Part shown: in pieces, positions 17,649 through 29,520 of the stretch
Layout of the letters: each line of letters starts with the position of its first letter
Position numbering within the stretch: the stretch's first letter is position 1
Origin: Nitratireductor aquibiodomus NL21 = JCM 21793
GTDB taxonomy: Bacteria > Pseudomonadota > Alphaproteobacteria > Rhizobiales > Rhizobiaceae
Length of the DNA stretch: 47,441 nt
Assembly (NCBI RefSeq): GCF_000615975.1
Contig: NZ_BAMP01000027.1
Span: 1-47,441 of the forward strand
Reading direction: 5' to 3'
Made by a program: the position numbers and the translations under genes
Notes under the pieces: model-generated
Database searches by the model: none
Seen by the model: the letters and a program-made list of their open reading frames with translations, nothing else
Told to the model about the DNA's origin: nothing

Positions 17649-18473
17649 TTAATCTGCCTGCGCAGAAGCAACCGCGCCAAAATGCACGTCGCCTGCTGCA
17701 ATTCTCAACAATGAACCGTCCGCTTCGCGGATAACGAAGCGACAGGCCTCGTCGATGGTTTCGAATGTGCCGCGCGCCACGCGGCCGTCGACACGGATGG
17801 ACACCTGAGTGCCAAGCCCCGCCGCCCGCTTCAGCCAGCGGCTGCGAATGGCATCGAGCCCGCGCCCGCCATTCCAAAGGCGACTGTTATCGACCCAGGC
17901 GTCCGAAAGCGCAAGGAACAGCTCGCCCGCATCTCCGCCAAAGCCCAGCGCCTTGAGCGAGGTTGCCGGATAAGGTGTGTTGTCTGGATGGGAAACGACA
18001 TTGACGCCGATACCAACCGCAATGGCAAAGCGGCCATCTGGAAGAATGGCCGATTCCAGCAGAATGCCGGAAAGCTTCGCCCCGTCGGCCAGAACGTCGT
18101 TCGGCCATTTGAGCGCAAAGCGCCCGCCCGGCATGTCGCCGCCATCGGCAGCAACCGCAATGCGCTTTTCCGGCACCACTGCCAGAAGCGCATCGGAGAG
18201 GGCGAGCCCGGCAACAAAGCCGAGCGTGGCCGCCGTCGCCGGCTCGAAATGACCGACATTCAGGAGCGTTGCCGCAAGATTGCCGGGCGGTGTCGCCCAT
18301 TCACGGCCGCGACGCCCTCGCCCACTCTCCTGCCTGGAGGCGACAACCCAGAGATTGCCCGGGTCGCCGGCGCGCGCATGATCGAGCGCCAGCGCATTGG
18401 TGGAGCCGACGCTCTCATGGGCTTCCAGCCGATAACCGGCCGTTTCCGCCGACGGCGCCAGACGAAAGGCCAT
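17649..18473 (-). CDS. birA: biotin–[acetyl-CoA-carboxylase] ligase
   Basis: 274-aa biotin protein ligase that activates biotin to biotinyl-AMP and attaches it to biotin carboxyl carrier proteins. Motifs: ESVGSTNALA near residue 20, the biotin/ATP loop GRGRRGREW (51–59), and KWPNDVL (122–128), whose lysine is catalytic. There is no N-terminal helix-turn-helix domain, so it is a ligase only and not a repressor like E. coli BirA. It lies 3 bp after nuoN on the same strand, the usual alphaproteobacterial arrangement, so it is likely expressed from the nuo message. Confidence 0.95.
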   Translation of the reverse strand: MAFRLAPSAETAGYRLEAHESVGSTNALALDHARAGDPGNLWVVASRQESGRGRRGREWATPPGNLAATLLNVGHFEPATAATLGFVAGLALSDALLAVVPEKRIAVAADGGDMPGGRFALKWPNDVLADGAKLSGILLESAILPDGRFAIAVGIGVNVVSHPDNTPYPATSLKALGFGGDAGELFLALSDAWVDNSRLWNGGRGLDAIRSRWLKRAAGLGTQVSIRVDGRVARGTFETIDEACRFVIREADGSLLRIAAGDVHFGAVASAQAD

Positions 18474-18476
18474 GAC

Positions 18477-19913
18477 CTAGAAGAAGGTCTTTGCGGCGGC
18501 CTCGGCAAAGCGCCCGACAGGGCCGCCGATCAAAACGTAGAGCAGCACAAAGGCGCCCGACAGGAGCATGACGAAGCGTAGTTCGCCCGCCATGGGCTGG
18601 AAGCCGCCCGCCGATTCGTCGAACCACATGATCTTGATGACGCGCAGATAATAGAACGCGCCGACCACGGAGCTGACCACACCGATCACTGCAAGCGCAT
18701 AGAGCTTGGCGTCGATGGCCGCGAGGAACACGTACCATTTTCCCCAGAAGCCCGCGAGCGGCGGAATGCCTGCCAGCGAGAACATGAGAATGGTCATGAT
18801 CGTCGCCATCATCGGATTGGTCGACGAGAGGCCCGCCAGATCGTCGATCTGCTCGACATTCGCGTCATTGCGGCGCATGGCCAGGATGACGGCAAACGTG
18901 CCGAGCGTCATGGCCAGATAGATCAGCATGTAGATCGCCACGCCCTTGACGCCGGCCTCGGAATTCGCGGCAAGCCCGACAAGCGCATAGCCCACATGAC
19001 CGATGGAGGAATAGGCCATGAGGCGCTTGATGTTGCGCTGGCCAATGGCCGCAAACGCGCCAAGAATCATGGAGGCAATCGCCACGAACACGATGATCTG
19101 CTGCCAGTCGCTGGCAATCGGTTCGAACGCCCCCATGGTGACACGCACCAGAAGCGCCATGGCAGCCATTTTGGGTGCGGCGGCGAAGAAGGCGGTGACC
19201 GGCGTGGGAGCGCCTTCATAGACGTCCGGCGTCCACATGTGGAAGGGAACAGCGGAAATCTTGAAAGCGAGCCCCGCCAGCACGAAGACGAGACCGAAGA
19301 CGAGACCGAGCTGACGCTCCGCACCCGTGAGCGTTGCGGCGATGACGTCGAAGCCGGTGTTGCCGGTGTAGCCGTAGACCAGCGAAATGCCGTAAAGCAT
19401 CATGCCCGAAGAGAGCGCGCCCAGAACGAAGTATTTCAGGCCCGCCTCGGTAGAGCGTGCGCTGTCGCGGTTGATGGCGGCAACGACGTAGAGTGCGAGC
19501 GACTGCAGCTCGAGGCCAAGATAGAGCGCGATCATGTCATTGGCCGAGATCATCAGCATCATGCCGAGTGTGGCCAGCATGATGAGAACCGGGAACTCGA
19601 ACTTGTCGAATTTCTCCGCCTTTGCAAAACCGACCGACATGACGAGCGTCACAACGGAGCCGACCAGCGTCAGGATCTTCATGAAGCGGGCGAACGCATC
19701 GCTTACGAAGGCACCGCCGAAGGCGCGGCCATCGGCCGGGAAGATCACCATCAGCGCAATCACGGCGACCAGAAGCGCGACCGCAAGGCCGGTGACGGTG
19801 GAATTGGCACGGGGGCCGGAAAAGACACCGACCATCAGGAGCGCCATAGCGCCCACCGCCAGGATCAGCTCCGGCGTTGCAAGGATCAGGCTTATCGTCA
19901 GATCAGGCGTCAT
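18477..19913 (-). CDS. nuoN: NADH-quinone oxidoreductase subunit N
   Basis: 478-aa antiporter-like membrane subunit of complex I, one of three proton-pumping modules. About 14 TM helices. The conserved core is seen: [16 protein letters not shown] with the key glutamate of TM5, the lysine-containing [19 protein letters not shown] region of TM7, and the [17 protein letters not shown] stretch. Last gene of the nuo operon; 15 bp after nuoM and 3 bp before birA. Confidence 0.97.
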   Translation of the reverse strand: MTPDLTISLILATPELILAVGAMALLMVGVFSGPRANSTVTGLAVALLVAVIALMVIFPADGRAFGGAFVSDAFARFMKILTLVGSVVTLVMSVGFAKAEKFDKFEFPVLIMLATLGMMLMISANDMIALYLGLELQSLALYVVAAINRDSARSTEAGLKYFVLGALSSGMMLYGISLVYGYTGNTGFDVIAATLTGAERQLGLVFGLVFVLAGLAFKISAVPFHMWTPDVYEGAPTPVTAFFAAAPKMAAMALLVRVTMGAFEPIASDWQQIIVFVAIASMILGAFAAIGQRNIKRLMAYSSIGHVGYALVGLAANSEAGVKGVAIYMLIYLAMTLGTFAVILAMRRNDANVEQIDDLAGLSSTNPMMATIMTILMFSLAGIPPLAGFWGKWYVFLAAIDAKLYALAVIGVVSSVVGAFYYLRVIKIMWFDESAGGFQPMAGELRFVMLLSGAFVLLYVLIGGPVGRFAEAAAKTFF

Positions 19914-19928
19914 TCGCTTTCAATCCGT

Positions 19929-21443
19929 TTACTGCGCGGCAGCCGTTGCCGCTTCCCGTGCCATGTCGGCCGACAGGGAGACATTGTTCACAAGTGCTTC
20001 GACCGAAACCGCCGTCGCATCGAGGATCGGTGCCGGGTAGACACCGAAGAAGATGACCAGCACCACAAGCGGGTAGAGGATCAGCTTCTCGCGTGCGGAG
20101 AGGTCGAGCATGCCCTTCAGGCTTTCCTTGGTCAGCGAGCCGAACACAACCCGGCGATAGAGCCAGAGCGCATAACCCGCCGACAGGATGACGCCGGTGG
20201 TGGCAAAGAGCGCAACCCAGGTGTTGACCTTGAACACCGACAGAAGCGTCAGGAACTCGCCGACGAAGCCGCTGGTGCCCGGCAGGCCCACATTCGCCAT
20301 GGTGAAGATCATGAACACGGTGGCGTATTTGGGCATGTTGTTGACCAGGCCGCCATAGGCCGCGATCTCGCGTGTGTGCATGCGGTCATAGATGACGCCG
20401 ACACACAGGAAGAGCGCGCCCGAGACGAGGCCGTGCGAGAGCATCTGGAAGATCGCGCCCTGCACGCCCTGCTCGTTGATGGCGAAAATACCCATGGTGA
20501 CGAAGCCCATATGGGCGACCGACGAATAGGCGATCAGCTTCTTGATATCCTCCTGCATCAGCGCCACCAGCGAGGTGTAGATGATGGCGATGACCGACAG
20601 GGTGAAGACCAACGGCGCCAGGTCGATGGAGGCGACCGGGAACATGGGCAGCGAGAAGCGCAGGAAGCCATAGCCGCCCATCTTCAACAGGATGCCCGCA
20701 AGGATGACCGAGCCTGCCGTAGGCGCTTCAACGTGCGCGTCGGGCAGCCAGGTGTGGACCGGCCACATGGGCATCTTGACCGCGAAGGAGGCGAAGAAGG
20801 CCACCCATAGCCAGTATTGCATGCCCTCGGGGAAGACGTGGGTCAGAAGCGTCGGGATATCCGTCGTCCCGGCCTGCCAGTACATCGCCATCATGGCGAG
20901 CAGCATCAGCACCGAGCCGAGCAGCGTGTAGAGGAAGAACTTGAAGCTCGCATAGACGCGCCGCTTGCCACCCCAGACACCGATGATGATGAACATCGGA
21001 ATGAGGCCTGCCTCGAAGAAGACATAGAAGAGCACGATGTCGAGCGCGCAGAACACGCCGATCATGAGCGTTTCCAGGATCAGAAACGCGATCATGTATT
21101 CCTTGACGCGGTGCTCCACCGCCTCCCAGCTTGCCAGAACGCATAGCGGCATGAGGAAGGTTGTCAGGATGACGAACAGCATGGAAATGCCGTCGACACC
21201 CATGTGATAGGAAATGCCGGAGCCCAGCCATTCCTGCTTTTCCACCATCTGGAACCCGGGGGTCGACGCATCGAAGCCGATCCAGATGAAGAGCGACAGG
21301 ACGAAGGTAAAAACCGTCGTAAGAAGCGCGACATTGCGAATGTTGCGGCGCGCACCGGCACCGTCCTCCCGGATCAGGAGGATGAGAAGCGCACCCACCA
21401 GCGGCAGGAAGGTGACCGTGGAAAGAATTGGCCAGTCGGTCAT
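19929..21443 (-). CDS. nuoM: NADH-quinone oxidoreductase subunit M
   Basis: 504-aa antiporter-like proton-pumping subunit of complex I. TM5 glutamate in [15 protein letters not shown]7 region [20 protein letters not shown], and [16 protein letters not shown] are all intact, giving the charged central axis needed for pumping. About 14 TM helices. The start lies 3 bp after nuoL, so translation is probably coupled. Confidence 0.97.
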   Translation of the reverse strand: MTDWPILSTVTFLPLVGALLILLIREDGAGARRNIRNVALLTTVFTFVLSLFIWIGFDASTPGFQMVEKQEWLGSGISYHMGVDGISMLFVILTTFLMPLCVLASWEAVEHRVKEYMIAFLILETLMIGVFCALDIVLFYVFFEAGLIPMFIIIGVWGGKRRVYASFKFFLYTLLGSVLMLLAMMAMYWQAGTTDIPTLLTHVFPEGMQYWLWVAFFASFAVKMPMWPVHTWLPDAHVEAPTAGSVILAGILLKMGGYGFLRFSLPMFPVASIDLAPLVFTLSVIAIIYTSLVALMQEDIKKLIAYSSVAHMGFVTMGIFAINEQGVQGAIFQMLSHGLVSGALFLCVGVIYDRMHTREIAAYGGLVNNMPKYATVFMIFTMANVGLPGTSGFVGEFLTLLSVFKVNTWVALFATTGVILSAGYALWLYRRVVFGSLTKESLKGMLDLSAREKLILYPLVVLVIFFGVYPAPILDATAVSVEALVNNVSLSADMAREAATAAAQ

Positions 21444-21446
21444 GGC

Positions 21447-23432
21447 TTAGAACGTGCCTCCGAGCATCATCCAGGTAACGAGGGCAGCAACGCCGATGAG
21501 CATGGCGAAGGCGTAGTGATAGAGATAGCCGCTCTGCAGCTTGACGATCCGGTTGGTCACATCGACCACACGGGCCGAAATGCCATCCGGGCCGAGACCG
21601 TCGATGACCATGCCGTCGCCCTTCTTCCAGAGGAAGTGGCCGAGGCGCTTGGCCGGACGGACGAACAGGAAGTCATAGAGCTCGTCGAAATACCACTTGT
21701 TGAGCAGGAAGGCGTAAAGCCCGCTGAACTGCCTGGCCAACTGCTTGGGACGCTCGGGCGAACGGATGTAGTAAACCCAGGCGACATAGAGGCCGAGAAG
21801 CATGGCGACGAAAGGAGCAAGCTTCACCCAGACGGGCACGTGGTGGAACTCTTCCAGCATGTGGTTGTCCGGCAGCGTGAAGAGCGCACCCTTCCAGAAA
21901 TGCTCATACTCGTGGCCAACGAAGAACTCCTTGAAGGCAACGCCGGCGAAGAGTGCGCCAACGGCCAGGATGAAAAGCGGCACGAGCATGACCAGCGGCG
22001 ATTCATGCACATGGTGCATCACATCGGCGGAAGCGCGCGGCTTGCCGTGGAAGGTCATGAAGATCAGACGCCAGGAGTAGAAGCTGGTGAAGACGGCCGC
22101 CACGGTGAGCAGGATGAATGAGAACGTCGCGAAATAGTTCTCCGCCGCGAAGGCACCTTCAATGATGGCGTCCTTGGAAAAGAAGCCTGCCGTACCGATG
22201 ACCGTCAGCGGAATGCCCACGCCGGTCAGCGCGATCGTGCCTATGATCATCATCCAATAGGTCTGCGGTATCAGCTTCCTGAGACCGCCCATCTTGCGCA
22301 TGTCCTGTTCGTCGGAGACGGCATGGATGACCGAACCGGACCCAAGGAACAGAAGCGCCTTGAAGAAGGCGTGCGTAAAGAGGTGGAAGATGGCCGCGCT
22401 GTAAAAGCCGGTGCCCAGCGCGACGAACATATAGCCGAGCTGCGAACAGGTCGAATAGGCGATCACGCGCTTGATGTCGTTCTGCACCAGACCGACGGTC
22501 GCGGCAAAGAAAGCCGTGAACGCGCCGACGAAGGTCACGACCGTGAGAGCCGTGTGCGACAGCTCGAAGATCGGCGACAGGCGCGCGACCATGAAGACAC
22601 CTGCCGTCACCATGGTGGCGGCGTGGATGAGTGCGGAAACCGGGGTCGGGCCTTCCATGGCGTCGGGCAGCCAGGTGTGCAGCGGCACCTGTGCCGACTT
22701 GCCCATGGCGCCCATGAACAGAAGAAGACAGATCGCCGTCAGCGCGCCGCCCTTGTCGAGCGCGTAGCCGAGGAAGGTGAGCACGGGCTCGCCGGCCTCT
22801 GCGCCTTCAGCCGGAAGATAGGTCGCGGCGTTGGCGAAGATGGTGCTGAAGTTCACCGAACCGAACAGCATGTAGACGCCGAAAATACCGAGCAGGAAGC
22901 CGAAATCGCCCACGCGGTTGACAACGAACGCCTTGATGGCCGCGGCATTGGCGGACGGCTTCTTGAACCAGAAGCCGATCAGCAGATAGGAGGCCAGACC
23001 CACGCCTTCCCAGCCGAAGAACATCTGGATCAGGTTGTCGGAGGTCACCAGCATGAGCATGGCGAAGGTGAACAGCGACAGATAGGCAAAGAAGCGCGGC
23101 CGATGCGGGTCATGGTGCATGTAGCCGATCGAATAGATGTGAACCAGCGCCGAAACCGTGTTGACCACGATTAGCATGACGGCAGTCAGCGTGTCGACGC
23201 GGATCGCCCAGCTCACATCCAGATTGCCCGAGGTGATGAAGGCCAGAAGCGGCACGGTGAATGCCTCGCCGCTGCCCATGGCCATCGTGAAGAAGGCCAC
23301 CCAGGACAAAAGCGCGGCAATGACCATGAAGCCGCTGGTGATCAGCTCGGATCCCTTCGCGCCGATAGAGCGGCCGAACAGCCCGGCGATCAGAAAGCCG
23401 ATAAGCGGGAGAAATACGATCGCTTGATACAT
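21447..23432 (-). CDS. nuoL: NADH-quinone oxidoreductase subunit L
   Basis: 661-aa antiporter-like distal proton pump of complex I, with 16 expected TM helices and the C-terminal lateral helix that runs along NuoM and NuoN. Conserved parts: [18 protein letters not shown] (TM5 glutamate), [20 protein letters not shown] (TM7 lysine side), [16 protein letters not shown] and FFSKDAIIE. The C-terminal region from about residue 520 holds the long amphipathic helix and last TM. Ten bp after nuoK. Confidence 0.97.
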   Translation of the reverse strand: MYQAIVFLPLIGFLIAGLFGRSIGAKGSELITSGFMVIAALLSWVAFFTMAMGSGEAFTVPLLAFITSGNLDVSWAIRVDTLTAVMLIVVNTVSALVHIYSIGYMHHDPHRPRFFAYLSLFTFAMLMLVTSDNLIQMFFGWEGVGLASYLLIGFWFKKPSANAAAIKAFVVNRVGDFGFLLGIFGVYMLFGSVNFSTIFANAATYLPAEGAEAGEPVLTFLGYALDKGGALTAICLLLFMGAMGKSAQVPLHTWLPDAMEGPTPVSALIHAATMVTAGVFMVARLSPIFELSHTALTVVTFVGAFTAFFAATVGLVQNDIKRVIAYSTCSQLGYMFVALGTGFYSAAIFHLFTHAFFKALLFLGSGSVIHAVSDEQDMRKMGGLRKLIPQTYWMMIIGTIALTGVGIPLTVIGTAGFFSKDAIIEGAFAAENYFATFSFILLTVAAVFTSFYSWRLIFMTFHGKPRASADVMHHVHESPLVMLVPLFILAVGALFAGVAFKEFFVGHEYEHFWKGALFTLPDNHMLEEFHHVPVWVKLAPFVAMLLGLYVAWVYYIRSPERPKQLARQFSGLYAFLLNKWYFDELYDFLFVRPAKRLGHFLWKKGDGMVIDGLGPDGISARVVDVTNRIVKLQSGYLYHYAFAMLIGVAALVTWMMLGGTF

Positions 23433-23442
23433 GGCCGTATGC

Positions 23443-23754
23443 TCAGCCCTTCATCATGTTGATGTCTTCGACGGCGATGGTGCCGCGATTGCGGAAGAAG
23501 ACGACGAGAATGGCAAGTCCGATCGCGGCTTCCGCCGCCGCGACGGTGAGAACGAAAAGCGCGAAAACCTGGCCAACCAGATCTCCAAGAACGGAGGAGA
23601 AGGCGACGAAGTTCAGGTTGACCGCAAGCAGGATGAGCTCGACCGACATCAGGATGATGATGACGTTCTTCCGGTTCAGGAAGATGCCGAACACGCCAAG
23701 CGTGAACAGGATGGCCGAGACGGTCAGATAGTGTGCGATGCCGATTTCCAGCAT
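23443..23754 (-). CDS. nuoK: NADH-quinone oxidoreductase subunit K
   Basis: 103-aa, three-TM subunit (MrpC-like) of complex I. The two membrane glutamates needed for proton transfer are kept: Glu39 in LMSVELILL and Glu75 in [10 protein letters not shown], three residues later than in E. coli because of a slightly longer N-terminus. Ends EDINMMKG, typical of rhizobia. Two bp after nuoJ. Confidence 0.96.
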   Translation of the reverse strand: MLEIGIAHYLTVSAILFTLGVFGIFLNRKNVIIILMSVELILLAVNLNFVAFSSVLGDLVGQVFALFVLTVAAAEAAIGLAILVVFFRNRGTIAVEDINMMKG

Positions 23755-23756
23755 GA

Positions 23757-24377
23757 TCAGAGGCCCTCGCCCGTTTCGACTTTCTTGATTTCAATCGCCG
23801 TTTCAGGCGTGCGCGCCACCTGGACAGAGATGTTCTGCCGCTTGACGTTTTCCTTGTGGCGCAGTGTCAGCACAATGGCGCCGATCATGGCCACCAACAG
23901 CACCATGCCGGCGATCTGGAAGAAATGGATGTAATCGGTGTAGAGAATGTCGCCGAGCGCTGCCGTGTTGTGGCGCACAGCGATCGGCGGCGTGGGCTGG
24001 GCAACCTCGCCCGAAAGCTCCGGCGCGAAGGCGTAACCGCCGAGAACGATGATCAGCTCCGCGGCCAGGATGATGCCCACCAGCGCACCGACCGGCGCGT
24101 ACTGCAGCGCGCCGCGCTTCAGCTCCGCGAAGTCCACATCCAGCATCATGACGACGAACAGGAACAGCACGGCAACCGCGCCGACATAGACGACCAGCAT
24201 GATGAAGGCCAGAAACTCGGCGCCCGTCAGAAGGAAGAGACCGGCCGAGTTGAAGAACGCGACGATCAGATAGAGCACCGAATGCACGGGATTGCGCGCG
24301 GAAATGACCATAAAGGCCGCCGCCACGGTTAGGAAGGCGAACAGATAAAAGAAAATCGCCTCAAGTCCTGTCAGCAT
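23757..24377 (-). CDS. nuoJ: NADH-quinone oxidoreductase subunit J
   Basis: 206-aa, five-TM membrane subunit of complex I. The third helix contains the family's [20 protein letters not shown] motif, where the pi-bulge couples quinone reduction to pumping. The C-terminal 35 residues are charged and soluble. The gap to nuoI is 122 bp, the longest inside the operon; I see no gene in it. Confidence 0.95.
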   Translation of the reverse strand: MLTGLEAIFFYLFAFLTVAAAFMVISARNPVHSVLYLIVAFFNSAGLFLLTGAEFLAFIMLVVYVGAVAVLFLFVVMMLDVDFAELKRGALQYAPVGALVGIILAAELIIVLGGYAFAPELSGEVAQPTPPIAVRHNTAALGDILYTDYIHFFQIAGMVLLVAMIGAIVLTLRHKENVKRQNISVQVARTPETAIEIKKVETGEGL

Positions 24378-24499
24378 GGTTCCCTCGGTACCTAGCCTGC
24401 CGAAGCAGAGCGCTCCGACTTTTCAAGAAACCCGGCACGCCGGGCATTCACTATGCTTCGTTTAGACGGGCGCCCCGCCCCCGTCCACGGGTCAAACCG

Positions 24500-24990
24500 T
24501 CACCGGTATGGCGCATCCAGCGCGATGTTGCGCGCCAGTTCCCGCTCCCACCGGTCGCCGTTGGCGAGCAGCTTGTCCTTGTCGTAGTAAAGCTCTTCGC
24601 GCGTTTCCGTCGCGAACTCGAAGTTCGGCCCTTCGACAATGGCGTCAACCGGGCAGGCCTCCTGGCAGAAGCCGCAATAGATGCACTTCACCATGTCGAT
24701 GTCGTAGCGCACCGTGCGGCGCGTGCCGTCATTGCGGCGGGGACCCGCTCGATGGTGATGGCCTGGGCCGGGCAGATCGCCTCGCACAGCTTGCAGGCGA
24801 TGCAGCGCTCCTCGCCATTGGGATAGCGGCGCAATGCATGCTCGCCGCGGAAGCGCGGGCTGACCGGGCCTTTTTCATGCGGGTAGTTCAGCGTGTATTT
24901 CGGCGCAAAGAACTGCCGCATGGACAGGATGACAGCCCCGACGAACTCTTTGAGAAGCAGCGATTTGGCTGCCTGTGCAAGCGCACTCAT
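24500..24990 (-). CDS. nuoI: NADH-quinone oxidoreductase subunit I, apparent −1 frameshift
   Basis: 8Fe ferredoxin-like subunit of complex I that carries clusters N6a and N6b. The first cluster motif (Cys63, Cys66, Cys69, Cys73; [12 protein letters not shown]) lies in the frame from 24990. The second ([16 protein letters not shown]) lies in the next frame after [18 protein letters not shown]. One base is missing near 24744–24749 (GAGGCGGGT read as GAGCGGGT); with it the protein is 163 aa, the normal length, ending [10 protein letters not shown]. The intact sequence on both sides speaks for a sequencing indel. Confidence 0.9.
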
Positions 24991-25033
24991 CGATTTTCTC
25001 CGAAGCGTGTTTCAGGGATGAAAACAGTCATCG

Positions 25034-26076
25034 TCATGCCATCCCCGTGATTTTCAGGAAGGCCGCGGTGGCAACGACCATGAAGAGCGACAGCGGCAGG
25101 AACACCTTCCAGCCAAGGCGCATCAACTGATCGTAGCGGTAGCGCGGCACGAAAGCCTTGACCAGCGCGAACATGAAGAAGACCATGCACATCTTCAACA
25201 CGAACCAGATGACGCCCGGCACCCAGGTGAAAGGTGCAAAGTCGAGCGGCGGCAGCCAGCCACCCAGGAACAGGATGGTAGTGAGCGCGCACATCAGGAC
25301 GATTGCCACATACTCGCCGAGGAAGAAGAGCAGGAACGGCGTCGAGGAATACTCGATCATGTGACCGGCCACGAGCTCGGATTCGGCCTCCACCAGATCG
25401 AAGGGCGGGCGGTTCGTCTCGGCAAGCGCCGAGATGAAGAACACGATGAACATGGGGAACAGCGCCAGCCAGTTCCAGTCGAGGAACGTGTTCGGCAGGC
25501 CGAGCATGGTCCCAAGACCGTCGCCCTGCGCGAGCACGATGTCTGTCAGGTTGAGCGAGCCGACCGTGAGCAGGACGGTGACGATCACGAAGCCGATGGA
25601 GACTTCATAGGAGACCATCTGTGCCGCCGAACGCAGCGCACCGAGGAACGGATATTTCGAGTTGGACGCCCAGCCGCCCATGATCACGCCGTAGACTTCC
25701 AGCGACGCGATGGCGAAGACGTAGAGAATGCCGATGTTCACATTGGCAATCGCCCAGCCTTCATTGACCGGGATCACCGCCCATGCGGCAATCGCCAGAA
25801 CCGAGGCAACGACTGGTGCCAGAAGGAACACGCCCTTGTTGGCGCCGGACGGGATCACCGGCTCCTTGAAGACGAACTTGAAGAGGTCGGCAAACGCCTG
25901 GAACAGGCCCCACGGGCCGACCACGTTGGGACCACGGCGACGCTGCACGGCAGCCAGATCTTGCGGTCGGCATAAAGAATATAGGCGACGAAGATCAGGA
26001 GGATGACGATCATCGCCACCGACTGCAGAAGAATCAGAAGCCCCGGAAGGACGTAGGTTGAAAAGAAGGTATCCAT
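25034..26076 (-). CDS. nuoH: NADH-quinone oxidoreductase subunit H, apparent −1 frameshift
   Basis: Eight-TM membrane subunit that forms the quinone chamber entrance of complex I. The frame from 26076 ([20 protein letters not shown]) holds the first TM helix and ends up out of register after ADRKIW. The rest, from [20 protein letters not shown] to the end at 25034, is in the adjoining frame. One G is lost near 25953 (TGGGCT read as TGGCT); repair gives 347 aa, the usual length. [19 protein letters not shown], the conserved acidic loop, is intact. Confidence 0.9.
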
Positions 26077-26082
26077 TCGTCT

Positions 26083-28164
26083 CTACTCGGCCGCCTGTTT
26101 TACGTCGCCGCGCGCCAGCGCCGAACATTCAGCCATCACAGCCGAGGCACGGGCGATCGGGTTGGTGAGATAGAAATCCTTCACCGGCGAGGTGAAGGGA
26201 GCCTTGGTAAGCCGCCCGCCAAGCTTGGCGAGTTTCTCGACATCGCCCGCATCGGCTGGCGCAACCGTGTCGATGGCCGCGAAATGCGGGAATTCGGCAT
26301 AAAGGGCTGCGCGCAGGGCGGCCAGCGAATCGAACGGAAGCTTGTGGCCGAGCACATCGGACAATGCCCGCAGGATCGCCCAGTCTTCCTTGGCCTCGCC
26401 CGGCGCGAAACCGGCGCGGTTGGTCATCTGCACCCGGCCCTCGGTGTTCACATAGGTGCCGGACTTCTCCGTATAGGTCGCAGCCGGCAGGATGACATCG
26501 GCGCGGTGTGCACCGGCATCGCCATGGGTGCCGATATAGACGGTGAAGGCCTCACCGATCGCATTCATGTCGATCTCGTCGGCGCCGAGCAGGAAGAGCA
26601 CGTCCATCGCGCCCATCATGCCCTTCACGTCCTTGCCATCTTTACCGGGCACGAAGCCGAGATCGAGACCGCCGACGCGGGACGCCGCCGTATGCAGCAC
26701 GGCAAAACCGTTCCACTCGGCAGACACTGCTTTGACCGATCCGGCAAGCTTTGCCGCGAGACCGAGGATCGCCGCACCGTCGGAGCGGGCGAGAGCCCCC
26801 TGCCCGACGATGATCATCGGGCGCTTGGCCTTCTTCAGGACCGAAGCGAATTTGCCCTTGCCTTCGGCCAGTTCCTTGAGCGTATCGGCACCGGCACCGA
26901 GCATGTCGTAATCATAGCGCAGATCGCCCATCTCGCCGATGACGCCAATGGGGAAATCGCCCATGCGCCAGCGCTTGCGGATGCGGGCGTTGAGAACCGA
27001 CGCCTCGAAACGCGGGTTGGCGCCGACGATCAGAAGCGCGTCGGCATCCTCGATGCCCTCGATGGTCGGGTTGAAGATATAGCCGGCACGGCCAAGCGCC
27101 GGGTCGAGCGCTGCGCCATCCTGGCGGCAGTCATAATTCGGGGAGCCGAGCGACTGCATCAGCGCCTTGAGTGCATACATTTCCTCGACGGATGCCAGAT
27201 CGCCGGCGATGGCGCCGATCTTTTCCGGCTGAGACTTCGACACGGCCTTTGCGATGGCATCGAACGCCTCGCCCCACGAGGCCGGCTGCAGGCGCTTGCC
27301 CTTGCGCACATAGGGGCGGTCGAGACGCTGGGTTCTGAGGCCATCCCAGACGAAGCGGGATTTGTCAGAAATCCATTCCTCGTTCACCGCCTCGTTGATG
27401 CGCGGCATGATGCGCATGACCTCGCGGCCGCGCGTGTCGACACGTATGGCCGAACCAACCGCATCCATCACGTCGATGGACTGGGTCTTGTTGAGCTCCC
27501 ATGGGCGCGCTTGAAACGCATAGGGGCGCGAGGTCAGCGCGCCGACCGGGCACAGGTCAATCACATTGCCCTGAAGCTCAGACGTCATCGCCTCTTCGAG
27601 ATAGGTGGTGATCTCGGCATCCTCGCCGCGGCCGATCAGGCCGAGCTCGGAAATGCCGGCCACCTCGGTGGTGAAGCGGACGCAGCGCGTGCAGTGGATG
27701 CAGCGCGTCATGATCGTCTTGACGAGCGGTCCGATATATTTGTCTTCGACGGCGCGCTTGTTTTCCTTGTAGCGGGACGAATCCACGCCAAAGGCCATCG
27801 CCTGATCCTGCAGATCACATTCGCCGCCCTGATCGCAGATCGGGCAATCGAGCGGATGGTTGATGAGCAGGAACTCCATCACGCCTTCGCGGGCCTTCTT
27901 GACCATCGGCGTGTTGGTGAAGATTTCGGGCGCCTCGCCATTGGGGCCGGGGCGCAGATCGCGCACGCCCATGGCGCAGGAGGCGGCAGGCTTGGGCGGT
28001 CCGCCCTTCACTTCCACCAGACACATGCGGCAATTGCCGGCGATCGACAGACGCTCATGGAAACAGAAGCGCGGCACCTCCGCGCCCGCCTCCTCGGCGG
28101 CCTGCAGCAGCGTGTAGTGATCGGGTACCTCGATCTCCGTGCCGTCGACTTTCAATTTTGCCAT
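26083..28164 (-). CDS. nuoG: NADH-quinone oxidoreductase subunit G
   Basis: 693-aa Fe-S subunit of the NADH-oxidising arm. Cluster ligands in order: [2Fe-2S] N1b Cys34, Cys45, Cys48, Cys63; [4Fe-4S] N5 with His103, Cys107, Cys110, Cys116; and N4 Cys154, Cys157, Cys160, Cys204. The remaining 450 residues are the molybdopterin-oxidoreductase fold without cofactor. The extra N7 cluster cysteines of E. coli NuoG are not evident, as is usual outside that group. Six bp before nuoH. Confidence 0.96.
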   Translation of the reverse strand: MAKLKVDGTEIEVPDHYTLLQAAEEAGAEVPRFCFHERLSIAGNCRMCLVEVKGGPPKPAASCAMGVRDLRPGPNGEAPEIFTNTPMVKKAREGVMEFLLINHPLDCPICDQGGECDLQDQAMAFGVDSSRYKENKRAVEDKYIGPLVKTIMTRCIHCTRCVRFTTEVAGISELGLIGRGEDAEITTYLEEAMTSELQGNVIDLCPVGALTSRPYAFQARPWELNKTQSIDVMDAVGSAIRVDTRGREVMRIMPRINEAVNEEWISDKSRFVWDGLRTQRLDRPYVRKGKRLQPASWGEAFDAIAKAVSKSQPEKIGAIAGDLASVEEMYALKALMQSLGSPNYDCRQDGAALDPALGRAGYIFNPTIEGIEDADALLIVGANPRFEASVLNARIRKRWRMGDFPIGVIGEMGDLRYDYDMLGAGADTLKELAEGKGKFASVLKKAKRPMIIVGQGALARSDGAAILGLAAKLAGSVKAVSAEWNGFAVLHTAASRVGGLDLGFVPGKDGKDVKGMMGAMDVLFLLGADEIDMNAIGEAFTVYIGTHGDAGAHRADVILPAATYTEKSGTYVNTEGRVQMTNRAGFAPGEAKEDWAILRALSDVLGHKLPFDSLAALRAALYAEFPHFAAIDTVAPADAGDVEKLAKLGGRLTKAPFTSPVKDFYLTNPIARASAVMAECSALARGDVKQAAE

Positions 28165-28212
28165 GGTCGCTGTCCGCTTACCTCTCGCCCCTTCCGGAGC
28201 AAACCTTCACTT

Positions 28213-29517
28213 TTATTCCGCCGCCACCAGCGCCGGCCGGGCCTGATGCGCGTTGCGGGTGAACTCGTCGATGCGCCGCTCGATCTCCGGGCGGAAATGA
28301 CGCACGAGGCCCTGGATCGGCCATGCAGCCGCATCGCCAAGGGCACAGATCGTGTGGCCTTCCACCTGCTTCGTCACGTCGAGCAGCATGTCGATTTCGT
28401 GCTTCTGAGCCTGACCGATGACCAGACGCTCCATCACGCGCCACATCCAGCCGGTGCCTTCACGGCACGGCGTGCACTGGCCGCAGCTCTCGTGCTTGTA
28501 AAAATAGGAGAGCCGCGCAATCGCCTTCACGATGTCGGTGGACTTGTCCATCACGATCACGGCGGCGGTGCCGAGACCCGATTTCAGTTCGCGTAGACTG
28601 TCGAAATCCATCGGCGTATCGATGATCTCACTGGCCGGCACCAGCGGCACCGAAGAGCCACCGGGAATGACCGCCAGAAGATTGTCCCAGCCGCCGCGGA
28701 TGCCGCCGCAATGGCGCTCGATCAGCTCGCGGAACGGGATCGACATCTCCTCTTCCACCGTGCACGGCGTGTTAACGTGGCCGGAAATGCAGAAGAGCTT
28801 CGTGCCCTTGTTGTTCTCGCGCCCGAAGGAGGAGAACCAAGATGCACCGCGACGCAGAATGGTCGGCGCAACGGCGATGGATTCGACGTTGTTCACGGTG
28901 GTCGGACAACCATAGAGGCCGACATTGGCGGGGAATGGTGGCTTGAGGCGCGGCTGGCCTTTTTTGCCTTCAAGGCTCTCCAGAAGTGCGGTCTCTTCAC
29001 CGCAGATATAGGCGCCAGCGCCGTGATGGACGTAAACGTCCATGTCCCAGCCGCACTTGTTGTTCTTGCCGAGCAGGCCCGCCTCGTAGCACTCGGCGAT
29101 GGCACGTTCGAGCGCCTCACGCTCGCGGATGAACTCACCGCGCACATAGATATAGGCCGCATGCGCGCCCATGGCGAAGCCGGCGATCAGGCATCCCTCG
29201 ACCAGCGTGTGCGGGTCGTGGCGCATGATGTCGCGGTCTTTACAGGTGCCTGGCTCCGATTCGTCGGCATTGACGACGAGATAATGCGGGCGGTCGCCCG
29301 GTTCTTTCGGCATGAACGACCATTTGAGACCGGTCGGGAAGCCGGCGCCACCGCGCCCGCGCAGGCCCGATGCCTTCATCTCATTGATGATCCAGTCGCG
29401 GCCCTTGTCGATCAGCCCCCTGGTGTTGTCCCAGAGCCCACGCGACTGCGCCCCCTTCAGGGAACGGTCGAACTGGCCGTAAATATTGGTGAAGATGCGG
29501 TCTTTATCCTGGAGCAT
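28213..29517 (-). CDS. nuoF: NADH-quinone oxidoreductase subunit F
   Basis: 434-aa subunit that binds NADH and FMN and passes electrons to cluster N3. [13 protein letters not shown] (54–66) is the nucleotide-binding loop, [19 protein letters not shown] the FMN/NADH site, and [15 protein letters not shown] (first cysteine 345) the [4Fe-4S] motif, with a fourth cysteine in ALGDAA context upstream of the C-terminus ([12 protein letters not shown]). Three bp after nuoE; 48 bp before nuoG. Confidence 0.96.
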   Translation of the reverse strand: MLQDKDRIFTNIYGQFDRSLKGAQSRGLWDNTRGLIDKGRDWIINEMKASGLRGRGGAGFPTGLKWSFMPKEPGDRPHYLVVNADESEPGTCKDRDIMRHDPHTLVEGCLIAGFAMGAHAAYIYVRGEFIREREALERAIAECYEAGLLGKNNKCGWDMDVYVHHGAGAYICGEETALLESLEGKKGQPRLKPPFPANVGLYGCPTTVNNVESIAVAPTILRRGASWFSSFGRENNKGTKLFCISGHVNTPCTVEEEMSIPFRELIERHCGGIRGGWDNLLAVIPGGSSVPLVPASEIIDTPMDFDSLRELKSGLGTAAVIVMDKSTDIVKAIARLSYFYKHESCGQCTPCREGTGWMWRVMERLVIGQAQKHEIDMLLDVTKQVEGHTICALGDAAAWPIQGLVRHFRPEIERRIDEFTRNAHQARPALVAAE

Positions 29518-29520
29518 GGC

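Noticed and set aside
18996..20810. 604-codon open frame on the plus strand
   Set aside because: Antisense to nuoN and nuoM; strongly charged His/Asp/Arg-rich composition typical of a shadow of membrane genes.
26284..28596. 770-codon open frame on the plus strand
   Set aside because: It is antisense to nuoG and nuoF, which have complete Fe-S motifs. Long antisense frames are common in GC-rich genes; no ribosome site and no domain.
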